Below, piece after piece: positions 24,602 to 39,441 of a DNA stretch of 64,000 nucleotides (positions are counted from its first letter, which is position 1; every line of letters begins with the position of its first letter). Under the pieces are notes generated by a model, which ran no database searches, had not been told where the DNA came from, and saw only the letters and a list, made by a program, of their open reading frames with translations. The stretch covers positions 32,943,474 to 33,007,473 of the forward strand of contig NW_022881614.1 in the NCBI RefSeq assembly GCF_003369915.1, given 5' to 3'. Both the position numbers and the translations under genes were made by a program. Source of the stretch: Drosophila miranda (Eukaryota > Arthropoda > Insecta > Diptera > Drosophilidae).

Positions 24602-26098
24602 ATGGCAGAAAAAAGTAAATCCACTCTTGAAGACTTAAAGATTAAGCTCAAAAGTCGAGTAAAAAGCATTCGCCGCTTAGAGGATCGATTAGATCAAGGG
24701 TCGATTCCTTTGCAATTACCGGAATTACAATGTAGATTAGATTGTTTGAATGCTTCAATTGAAAAGGCTAACCATTTGCAGGAGCAAATCGAGGACATAA
24801 CAGGTGATGATGCATATGCAGCCGAGTTGGAAGAGCTGATAATTGTCACCAAAGGAAAGATAATGTCGCTTATCGCCGCCTTTGATGCAGCAAGCGAGAC
24901 GAAGCCAGTGTCTTCTTCAGCCCCAACTCATGCTAGACTTCCGAAATTGGCATTACCCAAATTTAGTGGTAAACACTCGGAATTCAAAAATTTCATTAGC
25001 CTTTTTGAGAGACTAGTCCATAGCGACAACAGCATACCGGTGATCGAAAAATTTAATCATTTGATTTCGTGCCTCTCTGATGAAGCATTAGGAACAATAA
25101 AGGCGTTCCAAGTCACCGAGGCAAATTATGAAAAGGCCATGGCTGGCCTAAAACGAGTATATGACAACGATTATTTGATTTTCACGAATAATATTTCCAC
25201 ATTGTTCAATCTGCCGAGAATGTCGCATCAATCTGCATCATCTCTAAGAACTCTAATCGATACTGTTTCGTCGATTTACGGATCATTACTGTCGATCGGA
25301 GATGATACAAAAATTTCGAATGCAATGCTCATTCATCTCGTTTTAAACAGAGTCGACCCAGTGACGAAACAAAAGTGGGATGAACAGCTTACTTATGAGA
25401 AGTTGTCGCTTTGGTCCGACTTTGAGAAAGTCTTGAATCGTCGATACCAGCATCTGTCTGATGAAGAATCGACCAAGCCAAGGCAAGACAAAGTCATGCC
25501 AAGCAAGCAACATAATCGCAGTTCATTTGCTTGTTCTTCCACTTCCACCAACAGTAGAACTCAGCAAACTTGTAGCTACTGCAATTCAGGAGACCATGTA
25601 GTGTCAAATTGCCCTTCATTTTCGCGTCTCTCGGTGATGCAAAGGTTTGAGTTTGCTAAGTCGGCATCCCTATGCATTAATTGTCTGCGAAAAGGCCACG
25701 CTGTTGTAAAATGCAAAGCCAATAAATGTCGAGTGTGCAGCCGCTCACATCATACATTATTGCATCGATACACAGTGTCGGCTAATAGTCTCGCGTTGCC
25801 ACCACCCCAAGAGAGTCCTTCTCCTCCATCAAATCAGAATCAACCTTCCACGTCACATGTTTTGCATGCGACAGCGTTGGACAGGGTAATTCTGGCTACG
25901 TCGATCGTAAGCGTCCGAACTAAGAGCGGTGAACACATTCTGGCCAGAGCTCTGCTCGACTCTGGATCACAAACAAATTTTATTACCGAGGACCTCGCTA
26001 ATCGCTTACAGATCCGTAGAGAGGAGTCCTGTATTAACTTGCTTGGAATTGGTGAATCTAATTCTCAAGTAAAGGATAAAGGATACACACAGTGGTGA
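24602..26098 (+). CDS. BEL element 1 Gag and protease
   Basis: Starts at ATG 24602 (MAEKSKSTLEDLKIKLKSRV). An N-terminal helical part leads into the DUF1759-type capsid region (LALPKFSGKHSEFKNFISLF). Zinc knuckles CSYCNSGDHVVSNC and CINCLRKGHAVVKC follow, then CRVCSRSHHTLLH and the aspartic protease motif ALLDSGSQTNFITEDLA. The frame stops at 26096-26098 where relatives continue into RT: the next domain starts one base out of phase at about 26092. Confidence 0.85.
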   Translation: MAEKSKSTLEDLKIKLKSRVKSIRRLEDRLDQGSIPLQLPELQCRLDCLNASIEKANHLQEQIEDITGDDAYAAELEELIIVTKGKIMSLIAAFDAASETKPVSSSAPTHARLPKLALPKFSGKHSEFKNFISLFERLVHSDNSIPVIEKFNHLISCLSDEALGTIKAFQVTEANYEKAMAGLKRVYDNDYLIFTNNISTLFNLPRMSHQSASSLRTLIDTVSSIYGSLLSIGDDTKISNAMLIHLVLNRVDPVTKQKWDEQLTYEKLSLWSDFEKVLNRRYQHLSDEESTKPRQDKVMPSKQHNRSSFACSSTSTNSRTQQTCSYCNSGDHVVSNCPSFSRLSVMQRFEFAKSASLCINCLRKGHAVVKCKANKCRVCSRSHHTLLHRYTVSANSLALPPPQESPSPPSNQNQPSTSHVLHATALDRVILATSIVSVRTKSGEHILARALLDSGSQTNFITEDLANRLQIRREESCINLLGIGESNSQVKDKGYTQW

Positions 26099-29000
26099 AG
26101 TCGCGAATAAATGGTAGTGAGTTCTCCTTTGATTTTTGGATCCTGAAATCAATTTCAGGTTATCACCCTGACCAGTCAGTGAATGTGACTGACTGGCGAT
26201 TCCCAGAGAACCTACCACTGGCAGACCCTTATTTCTACAAGCCACAAAGAATAGATATGTTAATTGGAGCAGAATCGTTCTTTGAATTATTAGCTGTTGG
26301 TCAAATTAAACAAGGTCCTGACTTTCCAACTCTTCAGAAAACCCTTCTTGGTTGGGTTGTGTCGGGAAAATATGTTTCCAGGAGTTCTGCTCCTCAAATT
26401 ACAAACAGTTTGAGTTGCAGTGAAGAGTTGCTAGTATCCATCGATAGGACCTTGAAAAAGTTTTGGTCACTGGAAGAAATGCCATCTACCAAGAAAATTG
26501 CCACACCTGAGCACAAGCTATGTGAAGAACACTATCGTAAGACGACTCAGGTACTATCATCAGGTCGGTTCGAAGTAAGGCTCCCGTTTAAATCAGATCC
26601 AAATTGTTTAGGCAACTCCTTTGAGGTTGCGAAACGGCGGTTTTTGTCGCTTGAAAGACGATTGCATCGTGACCCTGAGTTGAAGAAAATGTACTTGGAA
26701 TTCATGGAAGAGTACCTCTCCTTAGGTCATATGTCTCCTACTGACAATACGATTCCTTCTACTCCACACTACGTAATCCCTCATCAGTGTGTTCTGAGGC
26801 CCCAAAGTACGTCTACCAAGCTCCGAGTCGTGTTCGATGCTTCGTCCAAGACGTCCTCACAGGTGGCCTTAAATGACATTCTGATGGTGGGACCTACCAT
26901 TCAAGAGGAATTATACTCGACACTGCTCCGTTTCCGTCTGCACAGGTTTGCCCTGACTGCTGATGTTAAAAAGATGTATCGCCAAGTGATGGTGAACGAA
27001 GCGGATCGGCAGTTTCAGCTCATAGTGTGGAGAAGAGACCCTTCTGAATCCTTGAGATTATACAAGCTCAACACTGTAACCTATGGGACTGGACCAGCCC
27101 CATTCTTAGCTATCCGGTGTTTGAAAAGGTTGAGTGAGTCTGCGAAGCTCTCATTCCCTAGAGCTGCTAACGTTATTGGGTCCGACTTTTACGTCGATGA
27201 CTTGTTGACTGGTGCTGCATGCGTAGAGGAGCTAAGGGCAATTAAGTCCGAAGTGTCTCAGGTTCTTCAGACCGCAGGGTTTGAGTTGACTAAGTGGTTT
27301 TCAAACTCACCCGAGATCACCGCATCTGAGAGCACAGCCAAACCCATAACAATCTCGGATTCAGAGTCGACAAAGGCGTTAGGAATCTCATGGTTACCTA
27401 CTGACGATGCCTTTAAGTTCAAAATTGACAATTCAGTTATGGGTCTCCGAGCGACAAAACGGAACATACTATCGGTGACATCAAAGTTGTTTGACCCCCT
27501 TGGTTTATTAAGTCCTATCGTTATAAAAGGCAAGATCCTATTGCAGGAGCTTTGGCTTAACAAACTAGATTGGGATGAGTCGATCCCGCTGCATTTGGAA
27601 ACAGCGTGGAATAAGTTGAAAAATACACTATCTCAATTGGAAGACATATCCATATCTCGGTTTGTGTATTCCGATCCGATGTCACCGGTTCAAATACATG
27701 CCTTTGCTGACGCCTCCATGAGAGCGTATGGAGCGTGCGTCTATATACGTAGCAGAACTGCAGAAGGTTTAAAAATATCATTGTTGACTTCGAAATCCAA
27801 AGTAGCGCCGCTCAAGACCAAAACGCTGCCAAGGCTTGAGTTATGTGCCGCTCACCTTCTCGCAGATCTCTGTCACAGAATCAAGCCCCTATTAAACGTG
27901 CCCATTGAACGAGTCGTTTATTGGTCGGATTCAGAGGTAACTCTCCATTGGATCCGGTCTCATCCATCGTCGTTGTCGACTTTCGTTTCAAATAGAGTGG
28001 CTGAGATTCAAGAGTGGTCAGATGATACTACGTGGCGGCATGTACCCACGAAACAGAACCCAGCAGATATTGTCTCAAGAGGTTGTGACGTCGACGAAAT
28101 CGTTCAGTCAATTTGGTTCGAAGGACCATCATTTCTGAAAGAGGAAGAAGAAAACTGGCCCAAGAACGCTCATTTCGAACACTCCGATGATCTTCAGCTG
28201 GAAAAGAGGAAGACTGCGGTCGGGTTGACCGCGGCTGTGCGAAGTTCGGAGCTGTTAGATGTCATCGAGGGATTCTCGTCACACCTCAAACTGCTTAGAG
28301 TGTTCGTGTATGTGTTCCGCTTTATAAGAAAATGTAAAGACCCAAGCCTAAATTTCGAAAAAACTATCTCACCGACCGAATACAATGAAGCTTTTTATAA
28401 AATTGTCGAAATCATCCAGCATCTCGAGTATCAAGGAGAAATTGAAAAGGTTAGGAAAGGATCTTCAATTGGTCCTAGTCTTCAGCGGTTGAACCCATTC
28501 ATCCATGAAGACACAGGGACTTGGTGCAACTTTTCGTTGTTGCGAGTGGGGGGGCGACTAGCCAAAGCTCCTATATCATGCGATGCCAAGTTTCCTCTGC
28601 TTTTGACTAAGCGCTCGCAATTCGTGCGAAGCTATATTCGTCATCTGCACCATTCGAATTTTCATGTCGGCCCACGAGCACTTGTGAGCATCCTTCGACA
28701 GAGCGTGTGGATAGTGAACGCTCAGGAGGTCCGCCGTCAGACAGTTCGATCGTGTATGCGCTGTTTTAAATGCAAGCCTCGATTGCTGACGCAACTCATG
28801 GGGAATTTACCCGCAGATCGACTCCGTGCTCTCCGCCCATTTTCAATTTGCGGCGTTGATTTTTGTGGACCAGTGCACACGACATTGAAAATTCGCGGAA
28901 GGCCCCCATACAAGTCATACATTGCGCTTTTTGTTTGTTTTGCGTCCAAGGCGGTTCACTTAGAAATAGTTTTTTTTTGGCTTTTCAAAGGTTCGTCGGG

Positions 29001-29728
29001 CGCCGAGGATATCCCCAAGTCGTTCATTGCGACAACGGGACGAACTTCGTCGGAGCGAGCCGCCATCTCAGCGCTCTGCGGATCAGGCTCAAGGAGCAAG
29101 GAGACGCAATTCGCGACTTCGCGTCAAAGAACGGATGCGAATTTGCGTTTATACCGCCGCGAGCTCCTCACATGGGAGGGCTATGGGAGGCAGGTGGAAA
29201 AACTGCCAAGAGCCTACTCCTACGGGCGGTAGGCAGCGCGCTCCTAACTGCCGAAGAGCTCGCCACAGTCCTCGTCGGCATCGAGGCCATAATGAACTCG
29301 AGGCCGCTGGGAGCCATCAGCCAAGATCCAAGCGACGGCGAGGCCCTAACACCCGGGCACCTGCTGACAGGCTCATCGCCCCCCAGCACTGCGGACTCCG
29401 GACCAGGAGAGTCTCAGTTGCTTGCGGCGATGGCGACTTGTCTCGTCAGTCAGGCAAGCGTTTTGGCAGCGATGGTCCCGCGAATATGTCCTGGGGCTGC
29501 AAATTCGGGGCAAATGGCACCAGCAGCAACCGCCGAACCTCGAGGAATGAGACCTCGTCATCGAGGACCACCGAGGACAATCTGCCGCCTCAGGAGTGGC
29601 TCGTGGGGAGGGTCATCGCCACGCACGCTGGAGAGGACGGCATGGTCAGGGTCGTCGAAATAAGGACTAGCACTGGAGTGGTTTTTCGGCGGCCCATACA
29701 CAAATTAGCGCCGCTCCCAATGTGTTGA
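26092..29728 (+). pseudogene. BEL element 1 Pol: RT, RNase H, integrase
   Basis: Open from 26092 to 29232. RT has ALTADVKKMYRQVMV and YVDD in DFYVDDLLTG, RNase H has HAFADASMRAYGACVY, and the integrase zinc region has CMRCFKCKPRLL. In the integrase core the frame changes at about 28970 with loss of a few codons after KAVHLEIV. The core then continues in another frame ([21 protein letters not shown]) and shifts again near 29390, with the C-terminal end RRPIHKLAPLPMC in a third frame to 29728. Integration by this copy is therefore not possible without help. Confidence 0.87.
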
Positions 29729-29756
29729 AGCCGATGCAGGCGTTCAACGGGGCCGG

Positions 29757-30028
29757 TGTTGCGTGACCTTCCATCCATGGCCACAATTATTAGTTATTGA
29801 TCTGAATTATGAAGTCTAGTGTAAGTTAGGCTAGGGCAAAGCGGGAGCGCAATAAAAGCTCGCTCTCTCGCCCTTGGCGAATTCGCCCCGCTTTGCCACC
29901 GTAGGTTAGCTAGAGTAAGAGATTTGAATTGTGAAGAAAATATAGTTGTTCGCCAACCTTGAATTAGATCGAGCGTATCAAGTTTTTCGCCCCGCCAAAT
30001 AAATAATTTAAATTACAGCCACCCAAAG
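29757..30028 (+). repeat. 3' LTR of BEL element 1, first part
   Basis: It is interrupted after CCACCCAAAG by element 2. The remaining 39 bases of this LTR lie at 36377-36415. Confidence 0.9.
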
Positions 30029-30400
30029 TGTGGAGATAATGTTTTTTATCCCCAATCGGCCGACTAATTATTTCGAATTAAATAAAACTCGGCGCAGAAA
30101 TAAAATTACGATATGTTCTTTAATGCGTGACATCCAAATTGCAAGTGTGGCTTGCCTGCCCTTTACATTGCCGCTCCGATCGCTAAGCGCAGCTTCGCTC
30201 GGCCGACGTCGGTAGGCAGACGCAAAGCGGAGATAGCGAAGAGCGAGCTGGCAGAGAGCGTTTAGCAGGGCAAGCAAGCGCAGAGCTTTAACAAACAAAT
30301 GAGTGACATAGACATAAGTAACAAACAAAATAAGCGGCTGAGGGCCAAGAATTAGGTGCTATTTGGCAAGCAGCTAATCGGCTGGGTTCTGCTCCGAACA
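30029..30400 (-). repeat. LTR of BEL element 2 (3' copy)
   Basis: 372 bp, begins TGTGGAGATAATG and ends CTCCGAACA. Almost identical to 36000-36371. Confidence 0.93.
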
Positions 30401-33400
30401 TTCCCCCCCCGTTGGAAGGCAAAGGCTTTCAAAAGATCCATCCTGAAGGGGCAGAACCGCTATTTTTCCAACGGCCCTCTTGAAAAGGCCTTTTTGAGTG
30501 CGGATGACGGCTACTCTGATGGTTCCATCTTTTCCTGGTATGACGCTCTCAATGCGGCCAAGCGGCCACCTTAATGGTGGCACCGTTTCCTCCTTGATCA
30601 TGACGAGCGTTCCTAGCTTGATGTTTGGAGACGATGACCGCCACTTGCTCCGCTCCTGAAGAATCGAAAGATACGCCGTGCTCCATTTTCTCCAAAACGC
30701 CTGCTTCATTTGACACAGCCGCTGCCATCTACTAAGTAGGTTGACCCGGAGATGCGCCACATCTGGCTCGTCGAATGCAGCTTTCGGGGCTCCATTGAGA
30801 AAGTGGTTTGGCGTGAGCACATCTAGATCATCGGGACTTTCTGTAATTGCATAAAGCGGACGGGAATTTAACAAAGCAGAGATTTCACAAGCCAAGGTCT
30901 GAATTTCATCAAGAGTAAAAATGTAGGTCCCGACGATGCGATGAAAATTATATTTAGCTGCTTTAACAGCCGCCTCCCACAAGCCCCCAAAATGTGGTGA
31001 GCGAGGGGGGATGAATTTCCAGTCGATTCCACTAGAAACGCAGAGATGTGACACAGCCGACGTATTAGGATCACTGAGGAACATTTGCCGAAGCTCCAAA
31101 AGCTCATTTTTTGCTCCTACAAAATTTGTAGCGTTGTCTGACCAGATGATTCGAGGTTTGGGACGTAGACTTATAAAACGCCTTAATGCTGCCAGAAAGG
31201 ATTCTGTAGATAGATCCCGAATGACTTCCAAATGAGTTGCTTTGGTGCTAAAGCATACGAAGACAGCGATGTAACATTTGATAGGAGGCCTGCTTCTGAC
31301 TTCCGACTTGTGATAAAAGGGTCCGCAAAAATCAACGCCCGTTGTGTGGAATGCTGGATTAGTCCTTACGCGATCCGCAGGCAAGTTTCCCATGATATGT
31401 TCCCTCAGCACTGGCTTCAAACGAAAGCATCTAACACATTTCCGAATGATTCCCGCAACATATTTGCGTCCACCAATAGGCCAGAATTTTTGCCGAAGCA
31501 GTCCTAGCAATCCTTGAGCTCCTGCGTGGAGAAACCTTTCGTGAAAGAAGATAATAATAGAGACAGTGACAGGATGTCCCTTAGGAAGCAGGATCGGGTG
31601 CTTCGCGTCGTAGCAATCCAAAGCTATCCAGAAATGGATTCAGTGAGGCCATCGTGCTTTTTGGGGGTAGGGCCTGTTTGCTGGCGAGGGCCCTTATCTC
31701 TTCCGAAAATTGTTGCTGCTGTATAGCCCTTATGAGCAAATGCGTACCATTTTTGATGTCGATTACGGTAAGTTGACCCTTCGACCGCGCTATGCCTTTG
31801 TCCTTGAGAATGTAGAATCGATATATGTAAGAAAAGACGCGCTGCATGGATCCGAATGAGTTTTGAAATTTGCAATCGTACGATACATCCCTTTCGTTTG
31901 AAACAACCAATGCTGCATGACGACGTTCTGGTACATCGGTCGGCAATTGCAAGCCTGCAGGCCACTCTGAGCTCTCAAGACGCAAGAATGGTGGTCCAGA
32001 GATCCAAAGGCTTCTATCCATTAGTACAGCGGGCGTGGATCCACGTGATATGATGTCGGCAGGATTCAACTTTGTGGGCACGTGATGCCAAGTCATTCCA
32101 GCGGTGAGCTCCTGAATCCGCTGAACTCGATTAGAAACAAATATATTAAAATTCAATGGTGATTCTCGAATCCAGGCAAGGGCTATGGACGAATCCGACC
32201 AGCAATGTATTTGGCATGGAGCTGATAATCCCTTAACTATGGTGGACACTAGTTCGGCTAATACGAGGGCAGCGGACCGCTCAAGCTTGGGGATAGTCAT
32301 ACTTTTCAAGGGCGCGACTCTGGATTTAGAGCATAAGAGATGACTTTGCACAATGCCAAGAGCTTCCGAACGCATGTATACACAGGCGCCATATGCTGCT
32401 TGGCTCGCATCACAAAACGCGTGCATTTCTAATCTGGCTTGCTGCCGAAGCACGTAACGTGGAAACTTAAAGTTTTTAACCATCGACAACTGCGAAGTCA
32501 GCTCAATCCAAGTCGTATGTAGATCCTGGGGCAGGCTTTCGTCCCAATTCAACTTTAGTCTTTCGTTCCATAGCGACTGCATAAATATTTTAGCTTTTGT
32601 GATGATGGGAGAGATGAGCCCTAGAGGATCGTAGAACCTAGCTAGTGTAGACAGGACCGAACGCTTCGAGGTTGGGCCTGCAGCGGTTCCGACGTGAGCG
32701 AAGCTAAACAGAAGATTGTCCGTGGTGGGATCCCAAACTAGACCAAGCGCCTTGGTTACTTCAGTCCCGTCATGAAAGGTAAGGAACTTTTCGCGATCCG
32801 CCTCCGATACGCCTTCCAAAGCAGCGGGTTCATTGGAACACCATTTACGTATGGGAAAACATCCTTTCGAAAGTAGCTCCTTTACCTGCTGACGAATCTT
32901 GATGACAGAATCAATGCTGTCCACTCCAGATATGAGATCATCGACATAGAAATCTCTTCGAACAACATCAGCGCCAAGCGGAAAACGCAACTCTTCATCA
33001 TTTGCCAATTGATGCATAGCACGAATTGCTAAGAAAGCGGCAGGTTTGGTTCCGTAAGTAACAGTCTCCAACTTGAACACCTGAATCTCCTCCTTCGGGT
33101 CATTGCGCCATAGGATGCACTGCACGTGCGTATCGGGATGGGAAACGCGTACACATCGGTACATTTTGCAGATATCGCCACACAAGGCGACTTTAAAAAA
33201 GCGGAAACGAAGCAGAGTTATCAGAATTTAAGGTTGGATGGTGGGTCCAGCCATTAGCGTGCCATTAGCGCATCATTCAGTGATACTCCAGACGCTGTTT
33301 TGGCAGATCCATCGAACACTACGCGTAATTTGGTGGTTGTACTATCCTGCTTGTGGACGCAATGGTGAGGCAAGAAGTACTGCGGGAGGTCTGACTGCCG

Positions 33401-34264
33401 CGAAGCTGGCGACATGTGTCCTAAATCACGATACTCCTGGAGAAACTCCATATATTTTGCCTTAAGCTGTGCATTTTTTGCTAGCTTCCTCTCCAAATTG
33501 AGAAATCTACGTAGTGCCTGCTGATACGATTCTCCTAATTCCTCTAGACTGAATTTGGTTGGCAAACGCACGGAGCAAGCTCCGGACTCTAGGCGAATGC
33601 AGTTTGTGACGAAATGCTGTTCGCAATGAACATCTTCCTCCGAAATTGATGAGGGCGAATAATCTCCATCGACTTCCCAAAACCGCCTTACAATATCGCA
33701 CAAATTAGTCTCGCAAGCGGAGATGACAGGGGGATCTTCAACGGCTGCTAGCGCCGCACGGGCTTTCTCAGAGTTTTTAATACTTCCTGACACTATCCAG
33801 CCAAGTTTCGTCTTCTGCATTGTTGGCAATTGGACTGACAGTCGAATCTGTCCAACGCACATTAATTCGAAGAACAAACCAGCGCCTATCAACCGATCGA
33901 CACGCTGGGGCTTGGCGAAATTAGGATCAGCCAGTTTTAGATTATTTGGCATTGGCCAATCCTTTGCGTCTAGGCCGAAGTTAGGCTGCATTCCTGTGAT
34001 TGAGGCAGTGATAATTGCAGAGAGGAAACCGCGATAGCTTTCGTCTTAAGATTGCAGGACGATGTCCACAGCCTTGCTGGATGGTAGAATTGACTCTCCA
34101 ATACCGGCGATTTGAACGTGAGACGGGTGAGGATCTAACTGCAGCTGATTGGCGAGTCTCGATGTTATAAAGTTAATCTGAGAAGCGGAATCTAAAATGG
34201 CACGACATGGAGTAAGCGATCCAAAACGGCCCCTGACATATACGATTGCAGTAGCTAGCAGCAC
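30374..34264 (-). pseudogene. BEL element 2 Pol: protease, RT, RNase H, integrase
   Basis: Four open pieces in different frames. The protease is at 34046-34264 (AILDSASQINFITSRLA). A linker and the N-terminal part of RT are at 33254-33991. RT and RNase H are at 31581-33185 (YVDD in RDFYVDDLISG; HAFCDASQAAYGACVY). The integrase is at 30374-31621 (CVRCFRLKPVLREHIMG, ATGVDFCGP-type first Asp as TTGVDFCGP, WSDNATNFVG, PHFGGLWEAAV). Breaks fall near 34250, 34040, 33190-33250 and 31600. So many indels with nearly identical LTRs suggests that some are sequencing errors. Confidence 0.85.
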
Positions 34265-35625
34265 GTTTTGGCTAGGCAGAGATTTTTGACTCGAGGGGGA
34301 GGGCTAATATATTTGCTTGCTACTAGGGCACTTGCAGGATCATGCTGGGTCGATTCCGTGCTCGGCGACGGCAACTCAGCGTCAGCGCCCGACTGCATGT
34401 GGAGCAGTGTGTGATGCTTGGCTTGGCAATTTCTACATGCCCCTGACTTGCAGCGTTGCAATGAATGGCCTTTGTTGAGGCAGTTTAGACATAAATGGCG
34501 CTTCTTCACCTCCTTGTATCGAGAAAAAACAGGGAGATCTATAAATGCCTGGCATCGGGATATGTAGTGATCGGAGGATTTGCAATACTTGCATGTTGAG
34601 CTATTATGATCGTTAATGGAAGTGATTAGGGTGCTAGGTTTACTTTCTCCCACCTGCTGGCTAGGAATTGTTACCATAGCCGATCCCAAATTTTCCAGCA
34701 TCCGACATCTTGCTTCCAAGAATGAGGCCATGCTTGACCACCGAGGCAATCCTGACGTCGGCAAGTTCTCTTCCCATTTCTCCTTGGTCTTGTGGTCCAA
34801 TTTCGTGCCTATGATGAAGATCAGCAACCCATCGGAAATCTCCTGCGGGGTCGCCAAGGTCTGAAGTGCACGCAAGTGCGAATTGATTTTATCGCTGAGC
34901 GCGCGCAAGCCGATAGCCGAGCCCTTCTCCACCCCTTGCAGCCCGAAAATAGCCTTGACGTGTGCCTGAAAATGTAACAGTTTATTATCGAATCGCAACA
35001 TTAGTAAATTCAACGCCTTGTCGTAATTCTCCTCAGAAAGTTCCAAGGAACGAATCGTATCCAGCGCAGCACCATCTAGACATCCACGAAGATATTGGAA
35101 TTTTTCGATGATTGGTATACGATGGTCTTTGTGCACCATTGTCGAAAACATCGCGTGGAATTCTGGCCAATCCATGTAGCTCCCACCGAATCGCGGAAGC
35201 TGCAACTCGGGCATTCGAGAACGGCCTATACTATTATAGGCGAACAACGACGAATTCCCCTCGAGAGTATGCCGAGCCGTTGAATTGGCAACATTTACCG
35301 TGCGAGCAGCCATCAACTCCCGCGACAGCCTGGACCTAACCTTGACATAAACATTCGAAAAGTCCAGCAGGGCATCATGGGATAACTGCAGGAAATCCAG
35401 CCTTTCAAGGCTCGTTTGAGCGGCATCGAAATCCGCATTCATTCGCTCGATCTGCTCTAAGCGAGCTTGAAGTTCTGCCTCATCTAACTCGGCAAGCTCT
35501 TCCTTGGTGAGAAAGCGATCCATGGCCTTTAGTTGGCGCGCGATGGACTCGGCCTTGTGCTTGTAGAAATCTACATCACTCGGCATTGATGCGTTCGCGA
35601 CATTGGTAGGCTCAGGTGCTGCCAT
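34255..35625 (-). CDS. BEL element 2 Gag
   Basis: Starts MAAPEPTNVANASMPSDVDF and is acidic and helical at first. It then carries the BEL capsid region (LQLPRFGGSYMDWPEFHAMF) and three cysteine clusters: CKYCKSSDHYISRC, CLNCLNKGHSLQRC and CRNCQAKHHTLLH. It stops at 34255 after a frame change; the protease follows in another frame. Confidence 0.85.
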   Translation of the reverse strand: MAAPEPTNVANASMPSDVDFYKHKAESIARQLKAMDRFLTKEELAELDEAELQARLEQIERMNADFDAAQTSLERLDFLQLSHDALLDFSNVYVKVRSRLSRELMAARTVNVANSTARHTLEGNSSLFAYNSIGRSRMPELQLPRFGGSYMDWPEFHAMFSTMVHKDHRIPIIEKFQYLRGCLDGAALDTIRSLELSEENYDKALNLLMLRFDNKLLHFQAHVKAIFGLQGVEKGSAIGLRALSDKINSHLRALQTLATPQEISDGLLIFIIGTKLDHKTKEKWEENLPTSGLPRWSSMASFLEARCRMLENLGSAMVTIPSQQVGESKPSTLITSINDHNSSTCKYCKSSDHYISRCQAFIDLPVFSRYKEVKKRHLCLNCLNKGHSLQRCKSGACRNCQAKHHTLLHMQSGADAELPSPSTESTQHDPASALVASKYISPPPRVKNLCLAKTCC

Positions 35626-35999
35626 GTTGAGGTTTTAAAAGAGTCACTCAGCACGACCGAAAAAGACACCCTGTATACGTATAAACGTGGGAACCGAAAG
35701 CAAAGGGATTACAGCTAATGCCTTTAGCTGGGCGGCTGTGCGAGCTGTCCGATTCCGCTTTGTACTCCGCTTGTGTGTATTAGTGAGTTCGCTGCACTGC
35801 CTACCGCACTGCACTGACCGAATTGTCGCGACAGAGAAATTAATAGCCAGCAATGCGTGTATGTAGGTGTATGTAATTGTATTTTAGCACCGAATTGTGC
35901 TTAACCGCCGAAAATTTGCTAGGGCTAACGAATGTCGATCGCGAATGATTATTAATTGACACTGCAACTCAGAGATCACATCAGGGTCACCAAATTTTA

Positions 36000-36371
36000 T
36001 GTGGAGATAATGTTTTTTATCCCCAATCGGCCGACTAATTATTTCGAATTAAACAAAACTCGGCGCAGAAATAAAATTACGATATGTTCTTTAATGCGTG
36101 ACATCCAAATTGCAAGTGTGGCTTGCCTGCCCTTTACATTGCCGCTCCGATCGCTAAGCGCAGCTTCGCTCGGCCGACGTCGGTAGGCAGACGCAAAGCG
36201 GAGATAGCGAAGAGCGAGCTGGCAGAGAGCGTTTAGCAGGGCAAGCAAGCGCAGAGCTTTAACAAACAAATGAGTGACATAGACATAAGTAACAAACAAA
36301 ATAAGCGGCTGAGGGCCAAGAATTAGGTGCTATTTGGCAAGCAGCTAATCGGCTGGGTTCCGCTCCGAACA
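36000..36371 (-). repeat. LTR of BEL element 2 (5' copy)
   Basis: 372 bp. It differs from the other LTR at AAACAAAAC/AAATAAAAC and GGGTTCC/GGGTTCT. Confidence 0.93.
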
Positions 36372-36415
36372 CAAAGTTTTCGGTAATTGATTAGAAAAAC
36401 TCTTCTAATTTTTCA

Positions 36416-38871
<2,456 letters not shown>

Positions 38872-38971
38872 CTACTAAACTGTGCTCGTCTGTTCTTCTG
38901 TTTGTTTTTGTTTTTTTTTTTTAGTTGAACTAAGTTTAGTTCGTTTCTGTTTTCGTTTGCATCAGTGTGAT

Positions 38972-39158
38972 GACCCTCAGAAAGATACCGAAATACGTCA
39001 CAAATTTCAAAATATACTGACGAATTATTTGTATTCAAGTTGCATCATATTCCTCGTTTTCGATGTTCGGTTGAATATTACTAGCAGCTAAGACCCTCAG
39101 TTCTGAAGTCATAGTTTTATCTGATTATTAAATTAATTGCCTACAAGACTGGTTAAAA
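38972..39158. repeat. Dispersed 190-bp repeat, copy A
   Basis: It begins GACCCTCAGAAA and shares TACTGACGAATT-, CATATTCCTCGTTTT- and GAATATTACTAGC-type blocks, in the same order, with 47165-47362. It lies 100 bases upstream of the PAN2 start codon. Probably an old short transposable element or a family of core-promoter-linked repeats; I cannot name it. Confidence 0.65.
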
Positions 39159-39362
39159 TTAAGTTTTCATCAACAATTTCTACTAAATTAATTTCCTTAC
39201 GTGGTAATTACACGTGAACTACATTTGATACATATTAACTACATTTGTATGTAATTGCCAAATTGCGGGTTTTTTTATATGGAAGCGACAGTGTGGAAAA
39301 CGTCCGTTTTTACTTTTTAACATGACTTTTTTCCAGAAAATTTTGAAAAAATTTCGATTTAG
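39159..39362. other. Intergenic, A+T-rich
   Basis: No feature seen apart from homopolymer runs. It separates the divergent PAN2 start from the short frame at 39363. Confidence 0.4.
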
Positions 39363-39441
39363 ATGGAAAACGATCAGGCATTCGATGCTGATCACGAATT
39401 AGTATTCAATGGGGCCTGGGATATGGATTTAAATGGCATTT
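39363..39441 (+). pseudogene. Possible first exon of an unidentified gene, cut by a Gypsy fragment
   Basis: Starts with ATG and encodes MENDQAFDADHELVFNGAWD, acidic and of coding appearance, up to the edge of the retrotransposon fragment at about 39442. The frame then continues only by chance into element sequence. It is divergent from PAN2. I do not recognise the protein and found no continuation beyond the fragment. Confidence 0.35.

Larger units (their letters stand above)
30029..36371 (-). mobile_element. BEL/Pao LTR retrotransposon 2, nested
   Basis: A 6.34-kb element on the minus strand, inserted in the 3' LTR of BEL element 1 with TSD CAAAG (30024-30028 and 36372-36376). Both LTRs are 372 bp and I see only two differences, about 0.5%. 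Just inside the 5' LTR (minus strand, left of 36000) lies TTGGTGACCCTGATGTG, a primer-binding-type sequence. It carries gag and pol of a different BEL family from element 1. Confidence 0.93.
22399..36415 (+). mobile_element. BEL/Pao LTR retrotransposon 1, itself carrying a second BEL element
   Basis: Inserted in a PAN2 exon with TSD ACCCG (22394-22398 and 36416-36420). The 5' LTR is 22399-22709 and starts TGTTGCGTG and ends TTTTTCA. The 3' LTR starts at 29757, is interrupted at 30028 by the 6.3-kb element at 30029-36371, and resumes at 36377-36415. A TGGCGCC primer-binding-type sequence begins at 22710; I could not assign its tRNA. The coding order, Gag with DUF1759-type domain, protease, RT, RNase H, integrase, is that of Pao/BEL. 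Removing the inner element and one CAAAG copy restores an LTR of the same structure as the 5' copy. Confidence 0.92.
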
